Source: Bacillota bacterium
GTDB taxonomy: Bacteria > Bacillota > Limnochordia > Limnochordales > ZCTH02-B6
DNA length: 64,000 bases
NCBI GenBank assembly: GCA_017656145.1
Contig: JACDOI010000009.1
Location: 1 to 64,000 of the forward strand
Reading direction: 5' to 3'
Both the position numbers and the translations under genes were made by a program. The notes beneath the pieces are model-generated. The model saw nothing but the letters and a program-made list of their open reading frames with translations, had not been told where the DNA came from and searched no databases. Positions within the stretch are counted from its first letter, which is position 1. Every line of letters starts with the position of its first letter. This document shows positions 45,121 to 56,194 of the stretch, in pieces.

Positions 45121-45957
45121 ATGCTGATGCGGGTGCCGGTGGACGGCGTCGAGTACCGGGTCCGGGTGGAAGGCCGGGGAACCCCGGTTCTGCTGTTGCA
45201 CGGGTTCACCGGGAGCCTTGAGACTTGGGACCCGTTTGTGCCGGCTTGGGCCCGCAGGTTTCAGGTCATCGCGGTCGATCTTTTGGGCCACGGCGAAACC
45301 CGCGGGCCGCTGGACGCGGCCAGGTACCGGATGGAGCGGTGCGCGGCGGACCTCGCGGCGCTGATTGAGCGCCTGGCGGCGGCGCCAGCCCACGTCCTTG
45401 GGTACTCGATGGGCGGCCGGGCGGCGCTGCACCTGGCGCTGCTGGAACCCCGCCGCATCCGCACGCTCGTCCTGGAGAGCGCATCGGCGGGCATCGCGGA
45501 CCCGGCGGAGCGGGGGGCGCGAGTGCGTCATGACGAGGAGCTGGCCCGGTCGATCGAGCGGGAGGGCGTGGCGGCTTTCGTCGAGCGGTGGGAGCGGTTG
45601 CCGCTGTTTGCCAGCCAAGCGGGGTTGCCCGCTCCGGTTCGGGAAGCGGTGCGGGCCCAGCGATTGCGCCAGCGACCCGAGGGGCTGGCCTATTCGCTGC
45701 GGGGTATGGGCGCGGGAGCCCAGCAGCCGCTCTTTCACCGGCTGGCCGAACTTGCAGTTCCTGCGCTGCTCATCGCGGGCGAGCTCGATGAGAAATACCG
45801 GGTCCTCATGAGCCAGATGGCCGCGTCCATGCCCAACGCCCGGGCGGTTGTCGTGGCCGGCGCCGGCCACGCGGTTCACCTGGAGCGGCCCGAAGAGTTT
45901 GCTTGCTTGGCGGAGGAATTCTGGCGCGAGCAGGAGGCTGCCGCGGCCGGCCGCTGA
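45121..45957 (+). CDS. menH: SHCHC synthase (alpha/beta hydrolase)
   Basis: [36 protein letters not shown]; position in men operon. Confidence 0.9.
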   Translation: MLMRVPVDGVEYRVRVEGRGTPVLLLHGFTGSLETWDPFVPAWARRFQVIAVDLLGHGETRGPLDAARYRMERCAADLAALIERLAAAPAHVLGYSMGGRAALHLALLEPRRIRTLVLESASAGIADPAERGARVRHDEELARSIEREGVAAFVERWERLPLFASQAGLPAPVREAVRAQRLRQRPEGLAYSLRGMGAGAQQPLFHRLAELAVPALLIAGELDEKYRVLMSQMAASMPNARAVVVAGAGHAVHLERPEEFACLAEEFWREQEAAAAGR

Positions 45958-46021
45958 TCTGAGCGGCGGGCGGACGTCGAACAGCGCCGCGGAGCCGGAG
46001 AAAGGAGGAACGGTCGGTCGA

Positions 46022-46840
46022 ATGAGCATCGAGTGGAAGACCGCCAAGACCTACACGGATATTTTGTATGAAAAGGCCCAAGGAATGGCCCGGATCACGA
46101 TCAACCGGCCCCATGTCCGCAACGCGTTCCGGCCGCTTACGGTCATGGAGATGATGGACGCCTTTGCGGATGCCCGGGACGACCGGGACATCGGCGTCGT
46201 GTTGCTCACCGGCGCGGGGAAGGAGGCGTTTTGCTCCGGCGGCGATCAGAAAGTGCGGGGTGAGGGGGGCTATGTGGGCGATGACAACATCCCTCGCCTC
46301 AACGTGCTCGACCTGCAAAAGCAGATCCGCTACTTGCCCAAGCCGGTCATCGCGGTGGTGGCCGGCTACGCGATCGGCGGGGGGCACGTGCTGCATTTGG
46401 TCTGCGATTTGACCATCGCTGCGGACAACGCGATCTTCGGGCAAACCGGCCCCAAGGTGGGCAGCTTCGACGCGGGGTACGGGGCGGCGCTTTTGGCCCG
46501 GGTGGTGGGCCACAAGAAAGCTCGGGAGATCTGGTACTTGTGCCGCCAGTACACGGCCCAGGAGGCTTTGGCCATGGGCCTGGTCAACGCCGTGGTGCCC
46601 CTCGACAAGCTGGAAGAGGAAGCGGTCCGCTGGGCCCAGGAGATCTTGGAAAAAAGCCCGACTGCCATCCGGTTTCTCAAAGCGGCGTTCAACGCCGACA
46701 CCGACGGCCTGGCCGGTCTGCAGCAGCTGGCCGGCGACGCCACGCTGCTGTTTTACCTGACCGAGGAGGCCAAAGAAGGGAAGAATGCGTTCCTTGAGAA
46801 GCGCAAGCCCGACTTCTCCCGGTTTCCCCGCTTCCCGTGA
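46022..46840 (+). CDS. menB: 1,4-dihydroxy-2-naphthoyl-CoA synthase
   Basis: [82 protein letters not shown]. Confidence 0.96.
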   Translation: MSIEWKTAKTYTDILYEKAQGMARITINRPHVRNAFRPLTVMEMMDAFADARDDRDIGVVLLTGAGKEAFCSGGDQKVRGEGGYVGDDNIPRLNVLDLQKQIRYLPKPVIAVVAGYAIGGGHVLHLVCDLTIAADNAIFGQTGPKVGSFDAGYGAALLARVVGHKKAREIWYLCRQYTAQEALAMGLVNAVVPLDKLEEEAVRWAQEILEKSPTAIRFLKAAFNADTDGLAGLQQLAGDATLLFYLTEEAKEGKNAFLEKRKPDFSRFPRFP

Positions 46841-47756
46841 GCCGGGGCCCCACCCGGCCACCGGCGCCCGTCCCGGCAGCCTGAGGGCGTGGGTGATGGC
46901 GGCCCGGGTGCCGACGCTTTCGGCCGCGGTGGTGCCCGTTCTGGTCGGCAGCGGCACCGCGGTCGCACTGGACCGCCCGGTTCACCTGGGGGCGTTCGGA
47001 GCGGCGTTGATCGCGTCGCTGTTGATCCAGATCGGGTCGCACTTGGCCAATGTCTTGTACGACGTCCGGCGGGGGGCGGATACCGAAGAGCGCATGGGGC
47101 CGGTGCGGGTCACCCACGCGGGGCTGCTCTCTCCGGAGCAAGTCGCCCGGGGCATGCTGATTTGCTTCGGACTGGCGGTGGCGGTGGGGATGTACCTTGT
47201 TTGGCTGCGGGGATGGCCCATTTTGCTCATCGGCCTTTCGGCCATCGCATGCGGCGTCTTGTACACCGCGGGCCCGTGGCCCCTGGCCTACCACGGGTTG
47301 GGCGACGTCTTCACATTCATTTACTTTGGCTTCGTGGCGGTGGTCGGCACCCACTACCTCCACGCGGGCGCCCTGGACGGGCTGGCTTTCGCCGCGGCGC
47401 TGCCGGTGGGCATGCTCGTCACAGCCATCCTCACGGTCAACAATTTGCGGGATATCCCCACCGACCGGGAAACGGGCAAGCGGACGCTGGCGGTGCGCCT
47501 GGGAGACCGGGGGACCCGGGTGCAGTACGCGCTGCTGGTGGCGGGGGCGTTTCTCATTTCTCCGGCTCTGTATTGGTCGTACACGGCCGGCCCGTCCGTT
47601 TGGCTGCCGTGGCTGACCCTCATTTTCGCAGCGCGGCTCATCCGGACGGTGCTGGGCGGCGCCTCGGGGCCGGATCTGAACCCGGTCTTGAAAGACACCG
47701 GCCGGCTTCACCTTCTGTTTGGGCTGCTTTTTGCAGCCGGTCTTGGATGGTCATGA
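46785..47756 (+). CDS. menA: 1,4-dihydroxy-2-naphthoate polyprenyltransferase
   Basis: [75 protein letters not shown]; start uncertain (56-bp overlap with menB). Confidence 0.93.
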   Translation: MRSLRSASPTSPGFPASREPGPHPATGARPGSLRAWVMAARVPTLSAAVVPVLVGSGTAVALDRPVHLGAFGAALIASLLIQIGSHLANVLYDVRRGADTEERMGPVRVTHAGLLSPEQVARGMLICFGLAVAVGMYLVWLRGWPILLIGLSAIACGVLYTAGPWPLAYHGLGDVFTFIYFGFVAVVGTHYLHAGALDGLAFAAALPVGMLVTAILTVNNLRDIPTDRETGKRTLAVRLGDRGTRVQYALLVAGAFLISPALYWSYTAGPSVWLPWLTLIFAARLIRTVLGGASGPDLNPVLKDTGRLHLLFGLLFAAGLGWS

Positions 47757-49327
47757 CCGCCGCGAACGTCGTTCCCGAATGGCTTTCCCGCCGGGCCCAG
47801 CATTCACCGCAAACCCCGGCCTTGTTGTTCGGGGGGTCGACCTGGACGTTTGCCGAGCTCGACGCGGCCGCCTGGAACGTGGCGGGCAAGCTCGCCGCCC
47901 TCGGCGCCCGCGACGGCGCCCGCATCGCCCTTTTGGCCTCGGCCGGCCCCGACTACGTCGCACTTGTGCACGGCGTCCCGCGGGCCGGATGCATCCTCGT
48001 GCCCCTCAACACCCGCCTGGCGCCGGATGAAATCGCCTGGCAGCTCAAGGACGCGGGCGCGTCGCTGCTCGTCTACGACGCGGGGTCAGCCGAAAAGGCC
48101 CGGGCGGCTCTGGCCCAAGTGCCCGGTGTAACGCCGGTTAGCCTGGCGGGACCGGAGCCCGGCGCCGTAGCGTGGACCGGCGTTTCGCCGGAACCGCTGG
48201 CCGGCCGGGACACGATCGCCCTGGACTCAGTCCACAGCATCATCTACACCTCGGGCACCACCGGGCGGCCCAAGGGCGCGATGATCACGTTCGGCAACCA
48301 CTTTTGGAGCGCAGCCGGCACGTGGATGCACTTGGGAGCGCGACCCGACGACCGGTGGCTGGCGGCCATGCCGCTGTTTCACGTGGGCGGCATGGCCATC
48401 TTGATCCGCAGCGCCATCGCCGGCGTTCCTGTCATCTTGCACCCCCGGTTTGACCCCGCGGCGGCAAACCGGGCCATCGACGAGGACGGAGCAACGATCG
48501 TGTCTGTGGTCGCGACGATGCTGGACCGGATGATTGCCGAGCGGGGCGATGAGCCGTACCCGGGAACGTTGCGGGCGGTGCTGCTCGGCGGAGGGCCCGC
48601 GCCGCCCGCCCTGGTGGCCCGGGCGGAGGCGCTAGGCGTTCCCATCTTGCCGACATACGGCCTCACCGAGACCGCTTCGCAAGTCGCATGCATGGCGCCG
48701 GGCGAAGCGCTGGGCAAGCCCGGGGCTGCGGGCAAGCCGCTGTTTCCTGCTCGAATCCGCATCGTGCGGGACGGCCGCCCAGCGGCCCCGGGGGAGATCG
48801 GGGAGATTGCGGTGGCCGGTCCCAACGTCACGCCAGGCTACTGGAACCGGCCCGAGGCGACCGCGGCCGCCTTGCGGGACGGCTGGCTGCACACAGGAGA
48901 TCTGGGATACCTCGACGCGGAAGGGTACCTGTACGTGGCAGACCGGCGGGAGGATCTGATCATCTCCGGCGGCGAGAACATCTACCCGGCGGAAGTGGAG
49001 GCGGCGCTGGCCGCCCACCCGGCGGTGGCCGAAGCCGCGGTGGTGGGCGCGCCCGACGACCACTGGGGTCAGGTGCCGGTAGCCTACATCGCCACCCGGC
49101 CGGGGTGTGCCGTTTCCGACGAGGAGCTGTTGGCCTTCTTGCGCCGGCGGCTGGCCGGCTACAAGATCCCGCGCCGCATCGTGCGGCGGGAGGAATTGCC
49201 CAAGGGTCCTTCCGGCAAGATCTTGCGCCGGTCGCTGCGAGAAGGGCTGGCGGATGAGCCGGCGGCCCAACCGGCGGAAGGCCCATCATCCGAAGGACGG
49301 GCGGCCGGCGAAAGAGAACAGGTATAA
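47753..49327 (+). CDS. menE: o-succinylbenzoate-CoA ligase (AMP-forming)
   Basis: IIYTSGTTGRPKGAMITFGNHFWSA, PTYGLTETASQVACM, GWLHTGDLGYLDAEGYLYVADRREDLIISGGENIYPAEVEAAL; men context. Confidence 0.93.
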   Translation: MTAANVVPEWLSRRAQHSPQTPALLFGGSTWTFAELDAAAWNVAGKLAALGARDGARIALLASAGPDYVALVHGVPRAGCILVPLNTRLAPDEIAWQLKDAGASLLVYDAGSAEKARAALAQVPGVTPVSLAGPEPGAVAWTGVSPEPLAGRDTIALDSVHSIIYTSGTTGRPKGAMITFGNHFWSAAGTWMHLGARPDDRWLAAMPLFHVGGMAILIRSAIAGVPVILHPRFDPAAANRAIDEDGATIVSVVATMLDRMIAERGDEPYPGTLRAVLLGGGPAPPALVARAEALGVPILPTYGLTETASQVACMAPGEALGKPGAAGKPLFPARIRIVRDGRPAAPGEIGEIAVAGPNVTPGYWNRPEATAAALRDGWLHTGDLGYLDAEGYLYVADRREDLIISGGENIYPAEVEAALAAHPAVAEAAVVGAPDDHWGQVPVAYIATRPGCAVSDEELLAFLRRRLAGYKIPRRIVRREELPKGPSGKILRRSLREGLADEPAAQPAEGPSSEGRAAGEREQV

Positions 49328-49375
49328 GGATATAGGGAATTGCACCCTGATCCGGGCAAACGGGGGGGTGGGGCG

Positions 49376-50944
49376 ATGACGGAGCCGTTGACCCCGGTAG
49401 CGGCCCGTCCGGCGGCTTCGGTCGTCCTGCTGCGGCGACCGGACGAGGTGTACATGACCCGCCGGTCCGACACGCTGCGGATGTTCGCGGGGTTCCACGT
49501 GTTCCCGGGCGGTTCGGTAGACCCGGCCGACCAAGGGCTTGCGGCCCGGCGCCGGGAGGAACTGCGATCGCCGGGATTGCCCGCGGGGGAGGAAGCCTAT
49601 GCGGCTGCGGCGGTGCGGGAAACGTTCGAGGAAGTGGGCGTGCTGTTCGCCCTGGACGAAAACGGCCGGCCTCTTTGGCGTCCCGAAGGAGCCGCCGCGC
49701 ACAGCAAGGCGCTGGCGGAAGCCCGCGGGCTGCTTCGGGCGGGCGCCGCAAGCCTGGAGGACGCGCTAAACCGCTACGGCTGGCGGCTCGCGGGGGACCG
49801 GCTCATTTACCTTGCCCGCTGGATGACGCCGCCTGCGGCCCCCCGGCGGTTCGATACCCGGTTTTTCCTGGCCGACCTCACCGGCGGCGTCGAGCCGGAT
49901 CCTTCACCGGACGAGATAGCCACCGGCGAGTGGCTGTCGCCGGCCGGGGTCCTTGAGCGCGCAAGCCGGGGTCAGGTGAGGCTCATGCGCCCCACCCGGG
50001 CCATTCTGGCCGATTTGGCGGCGGAGGGTGCTTTTGCGGCGGCGGACCGGCTCGTTGATCCCGCGGCGCCCCGGCAGGAAGTGGTGGAGGAGTCGACTCC
50101 CGAGGTGCTGCGGTCGGTGCTGGCGGGACTGGGCGTGTGGCTCGCGCCGGTGCCGATAACGGGCGGGACCTTTGTGACCGAGGTCAACGCATACGTCATC
50201 GCCCGGGCCGGCGAGGGGCTGGTGGTGGACTCGGGCGGCGGGGAGGAGGCGTTGGACCCGGTGCGGAAGGCGTGGCGCGCAGCCGGAAGCCCGCGGATCC
50301 GGGCGGTCGTCTTGACCCACACGCATCGGGATCACGCCGGCGGCGCGCCGCACTTGGCCCGGCTGTTCGGTTGCCCGGTGTGGCTGCACCCGGCCGGGCA
50401 AAGGGCTGGCGCTCCGTTGGCGGATGTTGAGGCGGCGGCCCTCGCGGACGGGAACGAGATCTCCCTTGGGGATTGGCGCCTTCAGGTGTTGCACACGCCG
50501 GGCCACGCGCCGGATCATCTGAGCCTGTTCGTGCCGGCCACCGGCGTGCTGTTCAGCGGCGACAACGTGCTGGGCGACGGCTCGCCGTGGGTGGGTCCGC
50601 CTGGGGGCGATATGGCGGCGTACCTTCGCTCCCTGGAGCGGCTGGAGCGGCTTCCAGCCCGGATCATCGCCCCGGGCCACGGGCCCCCGGTCGACGAACC
50701 GCCCAGCCGGGTTCGGTCCCTCATCCGCCACCGGCTTGCCCGGGAAGAGCAGATCCTCGCCCTCCTGACGGAAAGGCCGCAGACCGTCCGGTCGCTTGCG
50801 GATGCCATTTACCGGGACCGCGCGCGCGGCGCAGTCATGGACATGGCCCGCCGCACGGTGCTGGGGCATTTGATGAAGCTCGAAGGGGAGGGGCGGGTGA
50901 AGCGGCTTGCGGGCGATCCCGAGCGCTTCGCCCGGATCCGGTGA
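49376..50944 (+). CDS. Nudix hydrolase fused to MBL-fold (LACTB2-like) hydrolase and C-terminal winged helix
   Basis: AGFHVFPGGSVDP...AAVRETFEEVGVLFA (Nudix); VLTHTHRDHAGGAP (HxHxDH), LHTPGHAPDHLSLFV; C-term VLGHLMKLEGEGRVKRL. Confidence 0.88.
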   Translation: MTEPLTPVAARPAASVVLLRRPDEVYMTRRSDTLRMFAGFHVFPGGSVDPADQGLAARRREELRSPGLPAGEEAYAAAAVRETFEEVGVLFALDENGRPLWRPEGAAAHSKALAEARGLLRAGAASLEDALNRYGWRLAGDRLIYLARWMTPPAAPRRFDTRFFLADLTGGVEPDPSPDEIATGEWLSPAGVLERASRGQVRLMRPTRAILADLAAEGAFAAADRLVDPAAPRQEVVEESTPEVLRSVLAGLGVWLAPVPITGGTFVTEVNAYVIARAGEGLVVDSGGGEEALDPVRKAWRAAGSPRIRAVVLTHTHRDHAGGAPHLARLFGCPVWLHPAGQRAGAPLADVEAAALADGNEISLGDWRLQVLHTPGHAPDHLSLFVPATGVLFSGDNVLGDGSPWVGPPGGDMAAYLRSLERLERLPARIIAPGHGPPVDEPPSRVRSLIRHRLAREEQILALLTERPQTVRSLADAIYRDRARGAVMDMARRTVLGHLMKLEGEGRVKRLAGDPERFARIR

Positions 50945-52212
50945 CGGGCGCTGCCGGAAAGCGAATGGGCCCCGCAGCGGCCCGGGCGGTCTTGGCCGTA
51001 TCGTTTTTGAACCTGGCGGTCAGCCAGGGCATCCACCAGTCGTTTCCGCTGTTTTACGTATCGATGCTCGATGACTTGGGCTGGAGCCGGGCAGCCACCG
51101 CGGGCGTCTTTTCCCTCAGCATGCTGATCATCGGATCAAGCGGGCCGCTCGTCGGCTACGGCCTCCAAGCGCTTGGCGCCCGCCGCTGGTTGGCCGCAGG
51201 GGTGCTAGCGCTGGCCGCGGGGCTGGCAGCCACCGCCCGCATCGCGAGCGGCCCGGGCTTGTATTGGACCTATGGGGTCCTGGCCGCGGTGGGGCTCGCG
51301 GCCTTGGGCTGGTCGGTTCACGGCGCGGTGTTGACCAGTTGGTTTCGCCATCACCGGGGAACCGTAACGGCCGTCGCGTTTTCCGGTCAGGGCTTGGGCG
51401 CGATGGCCATGGCTCCTGTCGTCCAATGGCTGATCCAATCGCTGGGATGGCGAGGCGCGCTCATGGCGTTGAGCGGCCTGGTGGCCGCGTTGATCGTGCC
51501 GAACGTCGGGCTCATGAGGGATCCCCCCCGATCTCAGGCCGCGCCGGAGCCGGGCCAGCCTGCCACGGGCCCGTGGCAGGCGCTCAAGCACGCTCTGGGG
51601 ACGGGGGCGTTCTGGTACGGGTTCAGCGCGTTCTTTTTTGTGGCGCTCGGGATGTTTTCCATGGTTCCTCACCAGGCCGCGTTCTTGGTCGATTCGGGCT
51701 TCAGCCCGGCGGTGGCCGCCACGGCGGTGGCGGCGGTCGGGTTTTTGAGCTTTTCCGGCCGGCTGCTGTTCGGCTGGGTATCCGACCGGTGGGGGCATGT
51801 GACCTCGGCCGCGGCCAGCTCGGTCTTATCGGCTCTCGGCGCGGCCGCGATGCTCGTCATGACGTTCCGCCCCCACGGGGCGCTGGTCGCGCTGTACGCC
51901 TTGTGCTTCGGGCTCGGCTTCGGGTCCCGGGCCCCGGTGCTGGCGTCCCTGGCGGCGGAGAAATTTTCCGGGCCCAACTTCGGCGTCATATTCGGCGCGA
52001 TGACGCTCGGCCACGGCATGGGCGGTTCCGTGGGCCCCTGGATTGCCGGTTGGCTGTTTGATGTGACCGGTACCTATCGCTGGGTGTTCGCCTACGCGGT
52101 GTTCACGGCGTTGTTCAGCATCCGGCTCATCTCGGCGGCCGAACGAAGCCCGGGGTTTGCGGGCCTGAGGGTGGCTGGCCTGGATCCGGCCCAGGATGGG
52201 CCCGGGCGATGA
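50941..52212 (+). CDS. MFS transporter
   Basis: 12-TM hydrophobicity; GRLLFGWVSDRWG loop motif; GTG overlaps upstream stop (ATG alternative at 50965). Confidence 0.88.
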   Translation: MTGAAGKRMGPAAARAVLAVSFLNLAVSQGIHQSFPLFYVSMLDDLGWSRAATAGVFSLSMLIIGSSGPLVGYGLQALGARRWLAAGVLALAAGLAATARIASGPGLYWTYGVLAAVGLAALGWSVHGAVLTSWFRHHRGTVTAVAFSGQGLGAMAMAPVVQWLIQSLGWRGALMALSGLVAALIVPNVGLMRDPPRSQAAPEPGQPATGPWQALKHALGTGAFWYGFSAFFFVALGMFSMVPHQAAFLVDSGFSPAVAATAVAAVGFLSFSGRLLFGWVSDRWGHVTSAAASSVLSALGAAAMLVMTFRPHGALVALYALCFGLGFGSRAPVLASLAAEKFSGPNFGVIFGAMTLGHGMGGSVGPWIAGWLFDVTGTYRWVFAYAVFTALFSIRLISAAERSPGFAGLRVAGLDPAQDGPGR

Positions 52213-52225
52213 AGGGAGCGTTCCG

Positions 52226-53425
52226 ATGGAGTATCTGGTGTGCACCGGGTGTGGAAAGCGGCGGGACATCGACGTGTTCTGCGCCCGCTGTCCCGCGTGC
52301 GGCGAGCCCCTGGAAGTGAGCCCGCCGCCGGGCGGCGCCGTCCGTTCCGATGCCCCGTTGCTTGAACGGTACGCCGCCTTCTTGCCGGCCGGGGCCCTCG
52401 GGCTTGGCCGGTCTCCCGCGCTGACCTTGGGCGAGGGCAACACGCCTTTGCTGCACCTGGAGCGGCTTGGGGAGCAGATCGGCGTTCCGAGGCTTTTGGT
52501 CAAGGTGGAGGGGGCCAATCCGACGGGGTCGTTCAAGGACCGGGGATCCGCGGCTGGGGTTCAGCGGGCCCGGGTGCTGGGGTTTTCCCGGGTGGGAACG
52601 GTGTCCACCGGCAACATGGCCGCCTCCGTCGCCGCGTATGCCGCCCGGGCGGGAATGCAGGCTGTGGTGCTCGTACCGGCGGACATTCCCAGGGCGAAGC
52701 TCGCTCCGATCGTCGCGTACAGCCCGCGCCTTGTCGGGGTCGAGGGCGATTACGGGACCCTGTACGGGCGGAGCCTGGAGCTTGGCGCGCGGTTGGGGAT
52801 CGCGTTTATCAACTCCGATGATCCGTTCCGGGTTGAGGGGCAGAAGACGCTGGCGCTGGAGTTGTGGCAACAGCTCGGGGGTCAAGTGCCCGACGCGGTG
52901 GTGGTGCCGGTCAGCTCCGGCGGGCACATGGCCGCTCTGCTCAAAGGTTTTGAGGAACTGCACGGGCTTGGGCTCACCGGGCGGGTGCCCCTCCTCATCG
53001 GCGTGCAGGCCGCGGGATGCGCGCCGATCGTCGAAGCGTACCGGCACGGCCGGCAGGCCGTGGAGCGGTGGGAGAATCCCGCCACCATCGCCCGCGCCAT
53101 CAGCAACCCATTGCCTCCGAGCGGCAACCGCCTGCTGCGGGCTCATCGCCGGGGCGCGCCGCTCCAGTTCATCACCGTCACCGATGAGGAGATTTTGGCC
53201 GCCTACCGGCTCCTTGCGGCCGAAGCCGGCGTTTTCGCCCAGCCCGATGCGGCCGCGTCGTTGGCCGCGGTCATCGCCCGGCAGAAAGACGGTTCCTTGG
53301 AAGATAAGACCGTGGTGGCCGTTTTGACCGGCCACGGCACCAAAGACTTGACACCCCTTGAGACGGCGGGGATCGAACTCCCCACCTGCCCCTTGGACAA
53401 GCTTGCCGAGGCGCTGGCCGGTTGA
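52226..53425 (+). CDS. thrC: threonine synthase
   Basis: CTGCGKRRDIDVFCARCPACGEPL Zn-finger-like N-term; LVKVEGANPTGSFKDRGSAAGVQRA PLP Lys motif; VSTGNMAASVAAYAARAG. Confidence 0.93.
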   Translation: MEYLVCTGCGKRRDIDVFCARCPACGEPLEVSPPPGGAVRSDAPLLERYAAFLPAGALGLGRSPALTLGEGNTPLLHLERLGEQIGVPRLLVKVEGANPTGSFKDRGSAAGVQRARVLGFSRVGTVSTGNMAASVAAYAARAGMQAVVLVPADIPRAKLAPIVAYSPRLVGVEGDYGTLYGRSLELGARLGIAFINSDDPFRVEGQKTLALELWQQLGGQVPDAVVVPVSSGGHMAALLKGFEELHGLGLTGRVPLLIGVQAAGCAPIVEAYRHGRQAVERWENPATIARAISNPLPPSGNRLLRAHRRGAPLQFITVTDEEILAAYRLLAAEAGVFAQPDAAASLAAVIARQKDGSLEDKTVVAVLTGHGTKDLTPLETAGIELPTCPLDKLAEALAG

Positions 53426-53453
53426 CGGGGCGGGCCACGACGGCTGGCGACTA

Positions 53454-53483
53454 TTGACAGGAATTCAGAAGCAGGGCTAAACT
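53454..53483 (+). promoter_or_regulatory. candidate promoter TTGACA-18-TAAACT upstream of pckA
   Basis: TTGACA 53454-53459; TAAACT 53478-53483. Confidence 0.5.
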
Positions 53484-53628
53484 TGCTGTATACAGGATGC
53501 CGACGGGCGGGCGGCCCTGGCATCTCCCTCCAGCGGTTTCTGTTCCCGGCGTGGCGCCCTTGCCGCGAACGCCGCGCCCGGAGCCGAATCCGGCGTTCAG
53601 CCCTTTTCCGGAGAGACGATGCGAAAGG

Positions 53629-55215
53629 ATGACCGACGTGACAGCAAAGGCGGACACCGTCGTGCAGGCGATCCTCGCCGGGGCAGGTGAACTGCATCAC
53701 AATCTTTCTCCGGCGCAGCTGGTCGAGAAGGCGCTTTTGCGGGGAGAGGTGCGGCTCGCCTCCAACGGGGCCGCGGTGGCCGCTACGGGGAAGTACACCG
53801 GCCGGTCTCCGAAGGACAAGTACGTGGTCCGGGACGCCTGGACTGCGGAGCGCGTGGCCTGGGGAAGCGTCAACCAACCCATGGAGCCGGAGGTGGCGGG
53901 CGCTCTCTTAGATCGGGTGGCCGCCTACTTGCAGGGAAAGGAACTGTTCGTCTTTGACGGCGCGGCGGGGGCCCTTGAGCGCCACCAGATCCGGGTGCGG
54001 GTGATCACGGAGTTCGCATGGCACAACTTGTTCGCCCGCAATTTGCTGTTGCGCGACCCGGCCGGGGAAGGGCCGTTTGCCCATTGGAACTTGATCTACG
54101 CCCCCGGCTTCCAAGCGGTGCCCGAGCGGGACGGCACCCGTTCGGAAGCCTTCATTGTGCTGGACTTTTCCCGGCAACTGGTGCTCATCGGCGGCACCCG
54201 GTACGCCGGTGAGCTGAAGAAAGCGGTATTTACCGTCATGAACGGGCTGTTGCCCGATCGCGGCGTCATGCCGATGCACTGCGGCGCCAACGTCGGGGAG
54301 CAAGGGGATGTGGCGCTGTTTTTCGGGCTTTCGGGCACCGGCAAGACGACTCTGTCCGCGGACGGCAACCGGCGGCTTTTGGGCGACGACGAGCACGGCT
54401 GGGCGGACGAAGGCGTGTTCAACTTCGAAGGCGGCTGCTACGCCAAAACCATCGGCCTTTCCCAGGAAAAGGAACCGCAGATCTGGAACGCCATCCGGTT
54501 CGGCAGCGTGCTGGAAAACGTTGTCGTCAACCCGCAGTCTCGCGTCCCCGATTACGCGGACGGGTCGCTGACGGAAAACACCCGGGCAGCGTATCCGTTG
54601 GAACACATTCCCGGAGCCCTGGCCGGCGGCGTCGCCGGCCATCCCCGGACCATCTTCTTCCTGAGCGCGGACGCGTTCGGCGTGTTGCCGCCCATCGCCC
54701 GGCTCGATGCGGAGCAGGCCATGTACTACTTCTTGTCGGGCTACACGAGCAAGCTGGCCGGCACCGAGCGGGGCGTCACGTCACCCGAAGCCACCTTTTC
54801 CACCGCGTTCGGAGAGCCGTTTTTGCCGTTGCCCCCGCAAGTGTACGCCCGGATGCTGGGCGAGCGCATTACCCGCCACGGCGTGCGGGTGTTTTTGGTG
54901 AACACCGGCTGGATCGGCGGCCCGTACGGCGTCGGCCGGCGCATCGACCTGGCCTACACCCGGACCCTGGTGCGGGCGGCCCTGGCGGGGGAGCTGGAAG
55001 ACGTGCCGTGGCATCGGGAACCCCATTTCGGACTGCTCATCCCAGAACGGTGCCCCGGCGTGCCGGACTCGATCCTGAATCCTAAGGGGATGTGGGACGA
55101 CGGTTCGGCCTACGACGCCAAGGCGGCCGAGCTGGCCCGGAAGTTCGCCGACAACTACCGGCGATTCGGCGAGGGCGCCCGGGAGCCCGCGGCCGCGGCT
55201 GGACGGGATGCGTGA
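53629..55215 (+). CDS. pckA: phosphoenolpyruvate carboxykinase (ATP)
   Basis: [60 protein letters not shown]. Confidence 0.97.
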   Translation: MTDVTAKADTVVQAILAGAGELHHNLSPAQLVEKALLRGEVRLASNGAAVAATGKYTGRSPKDKYVVRDAWTAERVAWGSVNQPMEPEVAGALLDRVAAYLQGKELFVFDGAAGALERHQIRVRVITEFAWHNLFARNLLLRDPAGEGPFAHWNLIYAPGFQAVPERDGTRSEAFIVLDFSRQLVLIGGTRYAGELKKAVFTVMNGLLPDRGVMPMHCGANVGEQGDVALFFGLSGTGKTTLSADGNRRLLGDDEHGWADEGVFNFEGGCYAKTIGLSQEKEPQIWNAIRFGSVLENVVVNPQSRVPDYADGSLTENTRAAYPLEHIPGALAGGVAGHPRTIFFLSADAFGVLPPIARLDAEQAMYYFLSGYTSKLAGTERGVTSPEATFSTAFGEPFLPLPPQVYARMLGERITRHGVRVFLVNTGWIGGPYGVGRRIDLAYTRTLVRAALAGELEDVPWHREPHFGLLIPERCPGVPDSILNPKGMWDDGSAYDAKAAELARKFADNYRRFGEGAREPAAAAGRDA

Positions 55216-55220
55216 GCGCG

Positions 55221-55652
55221 ATGGGTGAGGTCATGGGTGTCCAACGGTTTCGGGTCCGCTACAACGAAGCGGACCCGATGGGCATCACCTACTATGCCAC
55301 GTACTTCGACTGGTTTACCCTGGGCCGGACGGAGCTATTGCGGGACGCCGGCCTGCCGTACGCGGAACTGGAGCGGCAGGGGCTTCTGTTGCCGGTACTG
55401 GAAGCCCGCTGCCGCTATGTTTCCCCAACCCGCTACGACGACCTGATCCGGCTTGAAACCGCACTCACCGCCTGCACCCGCACCCGGATGAGCTTTCGAT
55501 ACCGGGTCGTTCGGGAAGGTTCCCCCGAGCGGCTCGCGGTCGAGGGCGAGACGCACCACGCGTTCATTGACTCCAAGTACAAACCGATCGACGTGATGAA
55601 GCGTTACCCGCAAGTATGGGAGCGGCTTCACAAGCTGTTGATGACGTCGTAG
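55221..55652 (+). CDS. hotdog-fold acyl-CoA thioesterase (YbgC/4-HBT family)
   Basis: RFRVRYNEADPMGITYYATYFDWFTLGRTELLRDAGLPY; RYVSPTRYDDLI. Confidence 0.88.
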   Translation: MGEVMGVQRFRVRYNEADPMGITYYATYFDWFTLGRTELLRDAGLPYAELERQGLLLPVLEARCRYVSPTRYDDLIRLETALTACTRTRMSFRYRVVREGSPERLAVEGETHHAFIDSKYKPIDVMKRYPQVWERLHKLLMTS

Positions 55653-56002
55653 CCCAGCGCCCGCAGTCGGTACGTCCATCGATGGCGGCATGCCCGCTTG
55701 AGCTGCACTTCTTGTTCGGCGAAAAACCGGTGGAGCGCGCCCCAATCCTCCTCTTGGAGCGGGCCCGGTTGCCGGGCCATCCAGATCGCGTGGACCGGCG
55801 GGTACGCGTCCAGGGGGAACGCCCCTTCTTCGAAGACGAATTCCAGGGTGGTGGGCTCGCCCGCGGGGCTGTACCCGATGACGTACGCCTCATATCGGAT
55901 CAGGCCGTCCACCTGGTCGAGGTACATCCAGGCGAATACGTCGTCCTCGTACGAGACGACGTCCTTTTTTTGCGATGGCAACAACAGCGACCGCTCTCTC
56001 AT
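55628..56002 (-). CDS. hypothetical protein
   Basis: MRERSLLLPSQKKDVVSYEDDVFAWMYLDQVDGLIRYEAYVIGYSPAGEPTTLEFVFEEG...; protein-like composition; converges on and overlaps the thioesterase 3' end. Confidence 0.55.
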   Translation of the reverse strand: MRERSLLLPSQKKDVVSYEDDVFAWMYLDQVDGLIRYEAYVIGYSPAGEPTTLEFVFEEGAFPLDAYPPVHAIWMARQPGPLQEEDWGALHRFFAEQEVQLKRACRHRWTYRLRALGYDVINSL

Positions 56003-56194
56003 GGGTTCCCCACCCGTCCCCGGTTTCATGACCCCGGCTCGTGTGCCGGGCGTCACCGCTAGTATTGGTTACCAACGGCCCTTCATCCTCATGATACGGA
56101 GGGATTCACCGCCAAGGCCCCCGATCCTTCGCCGGAGTGCCGGGACCGGCAGACATCGTCGTTTTGCTGCGGCGGGGCGAGTAGCAGGAGCTAT

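Noticed and set aside
50473-50940. N-terminal extension of the MFS transporter ORF
   Set aside because: Overlaps the in-frame MBL domain of the upstream gene in another frame; the transporter starts at 50941/50965.
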